From positions 15,833,750 to 15,897,749 of the forward strand of contig JAQNBH010000014.1 of assembly GCA_028752905.1 (NCBI GenBank): a stretch of DNA of 64,000 bases, written 5' to 3'. Made by a program: the position numbers and the translations under genes. Of the stretch, positions 11,496 through 23,400 are shown piece by piece. Each line of letters begins with the position of its first letter. Positions within the stretch are counted from its first letter, which is position 1. The notes below the pieces were generated by a model. It saw only the letters and a program-made list of their open reading frames with translations, was not told the DNA's origin and ran no database searches. Source of the stretch: Cladorhizidae sp. MBARI D1340-BT2. Its lineage: Eukaryota > Porifera > Demospongiae > Poecilosclerida > Cladorhizidae.

Positions 11496-12690
11496 AAATG
11501 GAACTAATGACGAGTACAATCTGCACTGTCAGCGATGTATCTGGCCTGCCGCAGCCTCAGCATAGACTTTGAACTCGTGGGACTTTGAACCCTAAAGCAG
11601 GATGATTGAGGTGGCAGTGGAAGAAGCTCTCTGTGGTTCTCGCATTTTTACCGTGTAGTCCTTTTCCTTGCTTAAATGAGTTGTGTGAATGTCTATCGCG
11701 CTACACTGCATAACATGTTGAATTATTGGTGAGAATGTTTCAGCTTGTGTAGGCATGGTGCGTTGTCACGTATAGGAGGGTGTGGCATGCTGTTCTGAAT
11801 CGCCCTAGTCATGGCTATTCTTCGGCTCTTGTGTTCTCTTTGTTACTGTTTAATGGATTGCTGGTAAGGAATTCTTGCACTTGCTCTCCTTGTGTTGGTG
11901 TGTGCGTCTACCTACTCTCCGTGTGCACGGCTAATTACTAGTAATTGCATAAAACCTCGGATCAGGCTGGAATGCTCTTCATTAGACTACTTCTGGCTGA
12001 GAGAGCAGGATGGGGTCTTGCCCCCTCGCTCTCACACACACTCGCACCATGTGCAGGTTTGCCTTGCTCGCTGGTAATGATATGCCACGCCTCCCTCACC
12101 AGATTTACTTCATTCACTCAGGGGTTAGATTTTAATTACTTATGATAATTCCTTGTGACTGGTCATGGGTGTGGCTGGGTGGGAGTGTACTGAGTAGGAG
12201 AGTGTTAGTGTGATACATAGCCTCAGGGAGTGTCAAGTGCTGGACTCTGGCTGGAGGGCAGTTATTGTGGAGTGCTTAGTGTTGCAGCTGCCTGGGCTCT
12301 GGAGGTAGTCACAGGATGGAAGTGCATGAGCCTCGTGTGATGCTTGCGCAATTGCTCTGGCTGTGCTCCTTCAGGAGGGTGTGTGCAAGGGTTTGTGAAT
12401 ACCTTGGTATGCAGAGAGTTTCACTTGGAAATCGTATTGTCACATCTTAAAAATCATGCTCTTCCCTGGACATTTTTCTAAATGCAGCCCTGGTACATGT
12501 ACCTGTTGCCTTGTTAGACATGCAAGTGCTTATGAGTTTATGTGTGTGAATAATGGTGGGAGGAGCTTTGAGGGATCTGACCACGTGATATGCCACCATT
12601 TGCAATCCTCTGCAGAAGCCAAATGTGTGGGCTTGCTCACTAGTGTCTTGTGCAGCCATTGAGCCAGCCAGTGGAGGGTGACAATGTTCC
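11496..12690. other. Intergenic sequence, no gene recognised
   Basis: About 1.2 kb with mixed composition. I see no splice-supported exon, RNA gene or array. Small open frames at 11892-12145 and 12447-12752 show no recognisable protein. Confidence 0.45.
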
Positions 12691-13920
12691 GAAGCACATG
12701 TGCATGTTGATGCACCTTCATCAAAGCATTCGGACAGGAAGCACATGTGCATGTTGATGCACCTTCATCAAAGCATTCGGACAGGAAGCACATGTGCATG
12801 TTGATGCACCTTCATCAAAGCACTTGGACAGGAAGCACATGTGCATGTTGATGCACCTTCATCAAAGCACTTGGACAGGAAGCACATGTGCATGTTGATG
12901 CACCTTCATCAAAGCACTTGGACAGGAAGCACATGTGCATGTTGATGCATCTTCATCAAAGCACTTGGACAGGAAGCACATGTGCATGTTGATGCACCTT
13001 CATCAAAGCACTTGGACAGGAAGCACATGTGCATGTTGATGCATCTTCATCAAAGCACTTGGACAGGAAGCACGTGTGCATGTTGATGCACCTTCATGAA
13101 AGCACTTGGACAGGAAGCACATGTGCATGTTGATGCACCTTCATGAAAGCACTTGGACAGGAAGCACATGTGCATGTTGATGCATCTTCATCAGAGCACT
13201 TGGACAGGAAGCACATGTGCATGTTGATGCACCTTCATGAAAGCACTTGGACAGGAAGCACATGTGCATGTTGATGCACCTTCATGAAAGCACTTGGACA
13301 GGAAGCACATGTGCATGTTGATGCACCTTCATCAGAGCACTTGGACAGGAAGCACATGTGCATGTTGATGCACCTTCATCAGATCACTTGGACAGGAAGC
13401 ACATGTGCATGTTGATGCACCTTCATCAGATCACTTGGACAGGAAGCACATGTGCATGTTGATGCACCTTCATCAGAGCACTTGGACAGGAAGCACATGT
13501 GCATGTTGATGCACCTTCATCAGATCACTTGCACATGTGCATGTTGATACACCTTCATCAGATCACTTGGACAGGAAGCACATGTGCATGTTGATGCACC
13601 TTCATCAGATAACTTGGACAGGAAGCACATGTGCATGTTGATGCACCTTCATCAGATCACTTGCACATGTGCATGTTGATGCACCTTCATCAGATCACTT
13701 GGACAGGAAGCACATGTGCATGTTGATGCACCTTCATCAGAGCACTTGGACAGGAAGCACATGTGCATGTTGATGCACCTTCATCAGATCACTTGGACAG
13801 GAAGCACATGTGCATGTTGATGCACCTTCATCAGATCACTTGGACAGGAAGCACATGTGCATGTTGATGCACCTTCATCAGATCACTCGGACAGGAAGCA
13901 CATGTGCATGCATGTTGATG
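12690..13920. repeat. 47-bp minisatellite, about 26 copies
   Basis: Unit gaagcacatgtgcatgttga, then tgcaccttcatcaaagcact, then tggacag. Each unit contains the palindrome gcacatgtgc. Left-hand copies have tcaaagc and right-hand ones tcagatc, showing gradual variant turnover. Two copies have lost the ggacaggaag segment. Confidence 0.95.
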
Positions 13921-14750
13921 AGGTTAGCAAGTCTGGTGGCTTTGATGAAAAATGGGTTAGCCTATGAAGGGTGGGCGTGTTCTGTGGATTGACCTTTGCA
14001 CTTGCCTTGGTGTTGTACTTGATGACGGGCCGAGGTTAAAGCCACATAGTTCACTTTCTTCATTGTTTTCCTGACTTTATTTGCCGTGTGACTCTCCCAC
14101 GGCCATTGTTGTGTCACGCTGCTATGCGAGCTGCAGGAGGTGGGTGTCCGGCTCTGTTTATCTCGGTTGTCAGGTCTGGGCAGTGTCCTCATTGCGGTGT
14201 TGTCTGCAACATGAAAGGGTTCCTATAAACAGATTCAGTAACGGCTGGCCTAGTGCAAAATGAGTGATTGCAAATATCCAGCACCCACAAGGACATGTGG
14301 CTATTCATGAGTGTGTGTCATCGGGGACTGGTTTGATGTGTGCTGAATGATCACAGGGCGTGTGGGAGAGCCGCTGTTGCCGGGGGCAACTCGTGGACCA
14401 ACTATGGAAGTCATTGCTCATCTATCTAACCTTTGCCTCCTTTAATCCTAGTCCTAGCTAGATCCACATTTCGGCCCGTCTAATTCTAGCCCCTGCATAG
14501 CCCAGAATTTTGAATGTCAAGAGTTGATCTTGTGGGAATGTCCACGGGGTGGGAGGGAGGAGGGAGGGGGGGTTATAGGACTAAAATTTTATTGGGTTTT
14601 TGGTGTGAGGGTGTTCAGAGCGTGCGGGGGGGGGGGGGACTTTCAATATGATGCATTGAAGTGAGCTTTTTGGCTCGATGTGGCAGACAATCTTTACTCT
14701 GGTTCTGCTTGACCGAGTCCTCCAGTGTATGTGCTGTACCCCAATGGAGT
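13921..14750. other. Intergenic sequence, no gene recognised
   Basis: About 830 bp, with poly-G runs near 14555-14575 and 14625-14640. No exon or RNA gene was recognised. Confidence 0.45.
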
Positions 14751-15425
14751 GCTCCACTCTATAAGATGAATTGCTCCACTCTATAAGATGAATTGCTCCA
14801 CTGTATAAGATGAATTGCTCCACTCTATAAGATGAATTGCTCCACTCTATAAGATGAATTGCTCCACTGTATAAGATGAATTGCTCCACTCTATAAGATG
14901 AATTGCTCCACTCTATAAGATGGATTGCTCTACTCTATAAGATGAATTGCTCCACTCTATAAGATGAATTGCTCCACTCTATAAGATGAATTGCTCTACT
15001 CTATAAGATGAATTGCTCCACTCTATAAGATGGAGTGCTCCACTCTATAAGATGAATTGCTCCACTCTATAAGATGGATTGCTCCACTCTATAAGATGGA
15101 TTGCTCCACTCTATAAGATGGATTGCTCCACTCTATAAGATGGATTGCTCCACTCTATAAGATGGATTGCTCAACTCTATAAGATGGATTGCTCCACTGT
15201 AAGATGGATTGCTCCACTCTATAAGATGGATTGCTCCACTCTATAAGATGGATTGCTCCACTGTAAGATGGATTGCTCCACTCTATAAGATGGATTGCTC
15301 CACTCTATAAGATGGATTTCTATAAGATGGATTGCTCCACTCTATAAGATGGATTGCTCCACTCTATAAGATGGATTGCTGTATAAGATGGATTGCTCCA
15401 CTGCACAAGATGGATTGTTCCACTG
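14750..15425. repeat. 22-bp minisatellite, about 30 copies
   Basis: Unit ctccactctataagatgaat plus tg. The left half mostly has gatgaattg and the right half gatggattg, so two variant blocks abut. Several right-hand copies have deletions. Confidence 0.95.
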
Positions 15426-16377
15426 TATCAAGCATATGCCCAATACCCTCAGGTCACTTGCTTAGTGTACACAACAAATGCTCATCAAAGGTACTTTGAA
15501 GTCTGTAATCAAAACTCGGACATCTGCTCAGCGTTTATTTGAAGATGGAGTTGTGAGGAATTTCGGTGGCTCTTCTCTTTAGAGTGCCCAGTCTGGTCTC
15601 TGTTTTGTGCGTGCATCCTTGCATGCCTTGCTTAGATCATTGTGTAGGAGATTCCCTTTGTTGCAGTGGCAGGCAGCTTATATACACAGCAAGTGTTTGC
15701 TATCACTCTTATCTAACACTGCTGCATCTACGAATTCACTTCCCCCAACATTCCCCCCCCCCCCCCCCCCCCTTATGCTGCGTCCCACTAAGCGTAAATG
15801 ATAATAGTATGACCACAGAAAGGTGTGTCCCGTGTCTTGTTGATGATACAGGGTTAATGGTACACGCATTCATGTGTACACTTTAATTTACACACTCAAA
15901 CTGCCATTGAGCAATGTTTGCTCGGGTGTTAGTTGTAGGCAACTGTCCTGTGTTATTGTGCCATATCATTAAAAGCACGGGCCACAAAGCCGGCCATGCT
16001 CTCCAAAAGGTGACTGGCTTGGGTTGGTGTCCTACTTACACCATTTAACACTAATAAGCCACGTAAATGTCAAGTGGTAGACATGGACTGCCTCCCCCCT
16101 CCCAGTCTTGAAACATCAACCAGAGTGAATGCTCTTTCATGTCCTCTTGTTCTTGTCAGTCCTCACAGAGTACAGCTGCAAAGGAATGACCTTCAGAGGA
16201 AGCCCGCACTTCCTACAATTATTGTAGACAAGATGGCTTGGTAGCTTTTTTTGGTCAAGTACTACAGAGTGTGTCATCGATTAGCACCTGAAGTGTGTGT
16301 GTTGCTATGGCAGTTCAGTTAGTCTATACTGTCCAGTAGGTACTCCTAGAAATCCCACCAGCTCTTAGGAAAACATG
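15426..16377. other. Intergenic sequence, no gene recognised
   Basis: About 950 bp that includes a C homopolymer at about 15748-15773. I looked here for the missing RGS exons of the Axin-like gene and saw none. Confidence 0.45.
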
Positions 16378-16547
16378 ATACCCTCTTGTTGGTGAACCCA
16401 ACCCTTCCCTGAGTAATGAAGAGGCACAACCCACGAGTCTTTATTGCTTTGTGTAGCCAGTAATACCCTCTTGTTGGTGAACCCAACCCTTCCCTGAGTA
16501 ATGAAGAGGCACAACCCACGAGTCTTTATTGCTTTGTGTAGCCAGTA
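16378..16547. repeat. 85-bp direct duplication
   Basis: Two adjacent and essentially identical 85-bp copies, each starting ataccctcttgttggtgaac. The perfect match suggests a recent tandem duplication upstream of the Axin-like gene. Confidence 0.93.
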
Positions 16548-16952
16548 CTCTGGCATCCCGCCCTCACCACTTCTCCAACAGTCTTTTGATGTAAATTTGG
16601 GCCAAGTGAGTGTAGATTGGACAATGAAGGCACACCGGCACCTAAGGTTCTAGATCACAAGCGCTCCTTAGCCTGGAGTGTTATGTTTGCGCTTTTACAA
16701 AAGGTTTCATTTGCGCAGCTTCAAAGGCACGTGGGGATGCTTTGAAGTTAACCGCTGTGACCGCAGCCTCGTAAAAGTGTCCGTGTCCTGTCTGCATCGA
16801 GCCTTTGTTCTCAAAAGACCCAGGAAACTGCAGTTGTAGGGAGTAGCTTTTGAAGTAGTCTAGCATTGGGGAGTACGTCAAGATCAAACAAGCGCACTTG
16901 GAGCAGTGTAGCTGGTGAGGTAAAAGTCACTGTGACCGCTTTTACTTTTTAG
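16548..16952. other. Upstream flank or intron before the first visible Axin exon
   Basis: This region could hold the promoter and 5' UTR of the Axin-like gene, or an intron leading to the acceptor at 16952. A minus-strand frame of about 60 codons (16681-16887) has protein-like composition but no start or splice support. Confidence 0.4.
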
Positions 16953-19927
16953 TTTGTTGACTATTTTGGCTAGAAGTTTGGTAAAAAAAGAAACTCTAGG
17001 TTCGCTGTGCGACACTGACGTGAAGAAGAACAGTAAGAGTATGGACGTTTCCGATTTGGCGTTAGAGCTGAAGAGCAGAGAGAATATGGACGATTCCGAT
17101 TTGGCGTTAGAGCGAGCGGTACAGCTCTTGGACCGCGAGTCAGAATCGTCCGACATCGAAGTTGATTCCCAGGCTGACTGTTCGGTGTATTCAGACGGAG
17201 TAGTGAATAATTTGGACTTGTATACTCCCAGCGTGGCCAACCCTGCCTATGGTGTGTGTAGAAGAGGATCCTTACTGAACTCGGGCTCGGAGGATTCGGC
17301 TTCCAAGTCGAGTTTCTGCACAGAGTAAGTAGTATACATAGATCCATCTTCAAAACCCAAATCCAATTTTTGTTTGCCTCCGCAGCAGTGATGCTGGGCC
17401 TGCTAGGAGTGCTGTGTACTGTCGCCAATCAAGAGGAATGGCTAGTGGCAGGCCTGCCCGATGTGCTGTGTCAGACAGTGAAACAAGGGTAAGAAAAACA
17501 GACAACCTAGTGTTGAGGGTCACACCACTTGCACCATCTTAGATACACCACTTGCAGTTTAGCAGGTAATTTTTTGGTGTGTGGTGGGGCACTGCTCTGG
17601 CAGAATTGTCAACCAGTTTAGACTGTGCTTGGCTAGTTTACATGAGCAAATTGTTAAGAAGCCTCTCTCTCTCCTCTCCACACCTTTTCCCTAACAGCCA
17701 AGAAAGCTTGGCCGCTTTTCCGGGGCCAGCCTCAACATGAATGATCGTGTTCCAGTGGAGGATTTTGCTCTTCGGATTCGAGAGAGGCTGCTGGCCGTCT
17801 CCAAAGACAGGGAAGCCATGACACAGAAAGTGCGAGACCTTGCTCGCCAGAAAGGATACGACTACGATGAAATCATGGCCGTAGAATGGTATGAGTTGCC
17901 GGAGGCTTGCAAGTACCTGATGAATACCCGTTCTACCACTCGTGGACAGGAACCTCGGAGAGACACCAGCTGCAACGGTGACATGACCCCACCTTCTCGA
18001 CTCACCATATCACCTTCTGAGCTCACCCCTTGCAGCACCGTCTCCCTCGGTAGCATGGGCATCTCCAAGCTGTCATCCGGAAAGCGCATGCCGGAGGTGA
18101 CAGATGCAATGAGAGGCCTTCAAGTCAACCAGGTGAGTGAGTGTTTTATGTAAGAATTAGGGCAACCTGTAGAAAACCTGAAAGACGTAGCACACATTCG
18201 TAGGTTCAAGCCACGTTCATGCTAATGCAATCTCTTTCTCAATGCTCGACTTGAAATTTCTCACCTGCTAATAGCTTGTGTGTCTCCGTTGAATAGAGTT
18301 GAATGCAGATGTTGCTCAGTTACAATGCACGAGTGTGCTGGTCTCTGGAATGTAATTTCCAGCTGGGTGGAGCCCAAATAGTTACGTAGTGTTGACTCTT
18401 CTTTTGGGTGGTTGGTGTAGGTTACCAGGAAGCGTTCTCATCGCAACGGCAGCGGCAGCAATTCTGTTCTCTCGGCAACTTCTGATTCTGGCGTAGGAGA
18501 CAATTGGGCCACCAGCGGTTTGACCACGCCTTCCAACGATCGTCTCCGTGCTTACCTTCATGGCCAGAACATGCTGTCCACCAGCCTCCAACCGAGAGAG
18601 CGGGAGGCACAGGCGGCTGCCATTGCTCTTATTTCAAACTCTCCGCAGCCCGAGAGCCTCAACCCGATAATTCCTCTCAACCCGAGTCGACAGCAGCACA
18701 GGCACCACCACCAGCGCGGCGGGCACAGCCACGAGGTCGAGCCGCATCACCATCAGAGCCGGCAGCACGGGCTAGCATGCCATTGCTCCAGCGGCGATGA
18801 CAGCTCGTCAGTGTTCACCATGACCAGTCAGTCGAGCACGTCAGACCTTTTCATCCCACGGAAAGCACACCAACACATCTACACAGACTCGGAAGACCAG
18901 CACCACTTCGCCAACAAGTAAGTTTGAGAAGGTGCACGATTACCTTTCTTTGATCTGCTCTCAATTATTCCACTCGTTTGTCTCTCACGTATTGTTTTGC
19001 AGCCGATATCGTCGCATGCTCAGCACTCCCAAGCGCTCCAATCACATGAAGCACGGGCATCCTTCTCCCCTCTCCGAGCAGCACCGACAGCAGCTGCCTC
19101 AGCAGAGGCCCATCCAGCCTCCGCCACAATCCCCTCGGCCAAGTGAGATGATGCTCTCACCTCCTCCCCAACACCCCATCAGCCACACCAGCGGGGCTGG
19201 AGGGGGTACAGTGCATGTCATCTATCACTTGGACGATATCCCAACCCCATATTACGCCAAGTGGAACAATGGCATCGCCATCACCCTGAGGGTCTTCAAG
19301 GAGCGGGTGTTTGCCAGGAAAGGCGATTATAGGTGGGTGTGGCTCGGTGATATGATGTTAAGACCCAAGCAAAGCTCCCTTTGTAGCTAGAGAGGTTTAG
19401 ATGGCTTCAGTAAGCCCTCTATGATTTCCCTTTAACCCCGAGATATGGTGGGAAGACGGCACTGTACAGGTAACAAGCTCCATTACCTATTCAGGAAGGT
19501 ATGCCTTGATCTCTCTTGATGGGTTTTCAGTGGTGCCTGTAACTCGAGTCTGGTTAGGATTCCTGTGAGAATTGTCTCGGGGGGGGGGGGGTGGAGAGAG
19601 GGGAGCTGGCCTGCGCTCCCCCTCCCTAAATAAAAACAACCACAGCAACCCATTGCTAATTAATAAGCAGTTTAGCATTATTTCTAATGTCACCAACCCA
19701 GTGTGGGCTTACTTCATGATCAGTGATGAGGCTGATTAAAATTCACGATTGACATGAAATTCTCTTCCTCCCACCTCTCTCTTCCCTTCCCATTTCAAAT
19801 CAGATTCTTCTTCGAGAGTTTCAACCCTGATCTCAACATGTCCTTGCTGGAAGAGTTCACAGAAGAAGACATTTGCCTTCCAGTGGTCAGAGGAAAGATC
19901 ATCGGGAGAGTGGAGAAGGCTCAGTGA
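16953..19927 (+). CDS. AXIN: Axin-like scaffold of the beta-catenin destruction complex
   Basis: Six exons join with consistent phases: 16953-17324, 17386-17488, 17698-18132, 18421-18917, 19003-19332 and 19804-19927. From the first in-frame ATG (17041) this gives 590 residues. Exon 3 carries a helix (PVEDFALRIRERLLAVSKDR) matching the GSK3-binding helix of Axin. The middle is Ser-, Gln- and His-rich. The last two exons encode a DIX domain (VHVIYHLDDIPTPYYAKW to GKIIGRVEKAQ) ending as Axin proteins do, just before TGA. In the family, Axin scaffolds GSK3, CK1, APC and beta-catenin in the cytoplasm, and DIX drives polymerisation with Dishevelled. No RGS domain was found upstream, and no clear beta-catenin-binding helix is visible. 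A plausible acceptor (tttactttttag) at 16952 means upstream exons may exist, so the start is uncertain. The first intron is only 61 nt. Confidence 0.87.
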
Positions 19928-20187
19928 ATATGTCAACTAAAACAAACGCTTTGCCACCCCCCCCCCCCCCAGTCACAGAAGACGTCTTCTCAATGTATAC
20001 TAGTAACAGTACAATAATGAAACATCTAAATCTGGCACTTTCCTCCCCCCCCCCCCCCTAGTCTCAGAGCTTTTCTCTAATGCGGAGTCCTTCCCTCCCC
20101 TCCTCCCTCCTGCTCTCTCATGATCACATGCACTTTTTTGGTTTTTTCCTTCTTGTTTGCCAGCAGCAGCATCAGTCATTGGACTCT

Positions 20188-20193
20188 TTTATT
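20188..20193 (-). terminator. Candidate poly(A) signal for PGAP1
   Basis: TTTATT on the plus strand reads AATAAA on the minus strand, about 145 nt after the PGAP1 stop codon. It lies beyond the Axin poly(A) signal. Confidence 0.5.
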
Positions 20194-20294
20194 TGTGACG
20201 GGTTCTCCCCCCCCCCCTCCTCCTGTGCTTGATTAATCTTCTGTTTGATTGTGATATAAATCCAACATTATTATGCATGATGTGTTGCACTTCC

Positions 20295-20300
20295 AATAAA
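20295..20300 (+). terminator. Candidate poly(A) signal for Axin
   Basis: AATAAA lies about 370 nt after the Axin stop codon and only about 35 bp from the PGAP1 stop codon on the opposite strand. Confidence 0.55.
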
Positions 20301-20323
20301 CAACAACCGTGATTTGATTCTAA

Positions 20324-20400
20324 TGTAAGTGCTGTTAGCGAGGCCGGTCACGAGGAGTGTTCCAATTGTAAGTGCTGTTAGCGAGGCCGGTCATGAGGAG
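20324..20400. repeat. 43-bp direct duplication at the PGAP1 C-terminus
   Basis: The sequence tgtaagtgctgttagcgagg with its ccggtca-gaggag tail occurs at 20324-20357 and again at 20367-20400. The copies lie in different reading frames of the terminal PGAP1 exon, so the duplication supplies the last 12 or so residues and the stop codon. Confidence 0.9.
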
Positions 20401-23400
20401 ATACAGGAGGACTGGGCCCACCATCTTGTAAGCGTGGCTGAGGCAGTACCCAATCACTGCAAGGCCCAGAGCCCAGTGGAGTGCATCCACAGAGAACTCC
20501 TTCACACTGCAACAAAAGAAAGGAATGAGAAACTCAACGAAACTTAATGCAATTGTCATTCAGAGCCGAAGAGATCGGTCCAAGTTTATCTCCGCAACGT
20601 CCCTTTGCCACACCCACATAGGGTCACGGTTCAAGTACTTGAATAAGGAATTTGCTCGACTGCTGAAACAGGTAGCAGTATCTATATCTCCCCTGCCAAC
20701 CAGACTGCTTTAATCAGTAATCTTCCCACAGCATCAAAGACTGTGTTCTATGGTCATGCCCTCTAGGGTTCCAAGTGACCTGTGTAGGTGCATGCATGCA
20801 TGTGCATTTATGGGTGTAGGCTCGTACAGAGGGTATGGGGATGACGGGTGGATTCCACTCCTGTTTCAGCTGGCTATAATCTGTCCCCCTATGCTATTAG
20901 CATTCCAATATCCTCTTGTTGCCCATCCCTGACACTCCTACACGTCTCTGCCTTTGTCGATGCGCTCGACGAGAGTCGCATTAGATAATTAGCCACTTTT
21001 CAGATGTGTGCATCTTCGCGACAAGGACCAAGAGGAAATCAACCGTCCCGGACACGCTAGCACGTGTGCACAAGCATGCCCGTATAGTGGCAGGGAGATT
21101 TTCACTGTACCTTCTCGGCTTCTTCCTGTTGCCGCCAACTGCTGGTCCCTCGGTGGTGTTGGCAGGGGAGGGAGGAGAACAAGACATTATCAAGCTTGTG
21201 AGAACTATGGCAGCCAGGGAGGAGGGCATGTGTGGGTCGGGGAACAGCTGAGGTGCAAATCTGAAAGGAAGGGGAGAGGGCAAGGAAGGGGAGGAGGAGA
21301 GGGCAAGGAAGGGGAGGGGGGGGAGGGGACAAGGAGGAGAGGAGGCAAGCAGCATTAAAAACACTGATTCAGCAGTATTTTTTGGGCTGAGATGCAGTTC
21401 CCATTAGTGATTATTAGCATTGGATGTGGTAAAGGCACCAAGAGTAAGCAATTAGCAAGATCGAGGAGAAGATTAGAAGGCTGAGGAAGAGGAGAGAGTG
21501 GGGAAAGAGAGAGAGGGAGAAGAGAGAGTGGGGAAAGAGAGAGTGGGAAAAGAGGGAGAAGAGAGAGTAGAAAAAGAGAGGGGAGAAGGGAGAGTGGGAA
21601 AAGAGAAAGGGGAGAAGAGAGAGTGGGAAAAGAGAGAGGGGAGAAGAGAGAGTGGGAAAAGAGAGAGGGGAGAAGAGAGAGTGGGGAGAAGAGATTAGTG
21701 GGAAAAGAGAGAGGAGAGAGTGGGAGATATATTCTCTAGGGAAAATACCTAAGTTCAACATTGTTGAACTCAAGAATGTAAACCAATGTCTATACATAGC
21801 CAATACTCCAGCATGAGAAAGCCTGGGAAGAATCCGAGTCACCACAGTAATTAACAAGAGGTTGTGAATAATTACTACCTCATACTACTTCAGCCATACA
21901 GGCCGAAACTAGAAGGCCAAGTCAGCAGTAATGAGTGAAGCAGTCGGTGGTAAGCACTCGTGGACATGCCAAATCTAACCTCGCTCTGATGTGGCACTCG
22001 ACCATGTTCAACATGGCTGGATGCCCCAATGGTGCTAGTTGACCATGCTGTGATCAATAGCAAAACTCAATTGCCCTGGGGCTAGGAACCTGGCATGATC
22101 ATGTGACCATGACACGATCAATACTCATCGTGTTGCTAGGTTGTGCTAGCATGTGTCGAAGTGCAGGCTGTTGTTTTAGAGTGGTAAATTCCATGTGCCC
22201 CTCAAACTTCTAGGTTAAAGGTCATGACATGACAAATCAGACACGTGTTTGGAAACAACCTTATTAATGGAGATCTAAAGGCAGAGTCGCAGACGTGTTG
22301 TCATCTGTGGGGACACCACTGGACCAACACCACACTAGGCTGAGGCAGGTTGAAGTAGGTTAACAATAGCTCTATGGGGACACACACTGGACCAACACCA
22401 CACTGGGCTGAGGCAGGTTGAAGTAGGTTAACAATAGCTCTATGGGGACACACACTGGGCCAACAACACTGGGCTGAGGCAGGTTGAAATAGGGCTCTAT
22501 GAGGACACACACTGGACCAACATCACACTGGGTTGAGGCAGGTTGAAGTAGGTTGACAAAGCTCTATGGGGACACACACTGCACCAACATCACACTGGGC
22601 TGAGGCAGGTAGGGCATGGACAATGTCTAGGGTCAGGGCTTGGACAATGACTAGGGTTAGGGCTTGGAAGTAGGTTGACAATAGCTCTAAGAGGACACAC
22701 ACTGGACCAACACCACACTGGGCTGAGGCAGGTTGAAGTACTCAGATAGGTACACCAATAACCTTTCTCACATGTGACAGTCCTACACATGACAAGCATA
22801 TAATTATGTGCATATATTAATATACTTGGTGCGTGCTATATGTGCATATATTAATATACTTGGTGCATGCTATATGTGCATATATTAATATACTTGGTGC
22901 ATGCTATATGTGCATATATTAATATACTTGGTGTGTGCTATATGAGCATATATTAATATACTTGGTGCATGCTATATGTGCATATATTAATATACTTGGT
23001 GTGTGCTATATGAGCATATATTAATATACTTGGTGCGTGCTATATGTGCATATATTAATATACTTGGTGCATGCTATATGTGCATATATTAATATACTTG
23101 GTGCATGCTATATGTGCATATATTAATATACTTGGTGTGTGCTATATGAGCATATATTAATATACTTGGTGCATGCTATATGTGCATATATTAATATACT
23201 TGGTGTGTGCTATATGAGCATATATTAATATACTTGGTGCGTGCTATATGTACATATATTAATATACTTGGTGCATGCTATATGTGCATATATTAATATA
23301 CTTGGTGCGTGCTATATGAGCATATATTAATATACTTGGTGCATGCTATATGTGCATATATTAATATACTTGGTGCATGCTATATGTGCATATATTAATA

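Larger units (their letters stand above)
19928..20334. other. Shared 3' region between convergent Axin and PGAP1 genes
   Basis: Between the two stop codons lie 407 bp with several C-runs (about 19961, 20044, 20208). The poly(A) signals of the two genes cross over here, so the 3' UTRs probably overlap. Confidence 0.6.

Noticed and set aside
16681..16887. Minus-strand frame of about 60 codons upstream of Axin
   Set aside because: The composition is protein-like, but it lacks a convincing start context, splice sites and similarity to anything I know.
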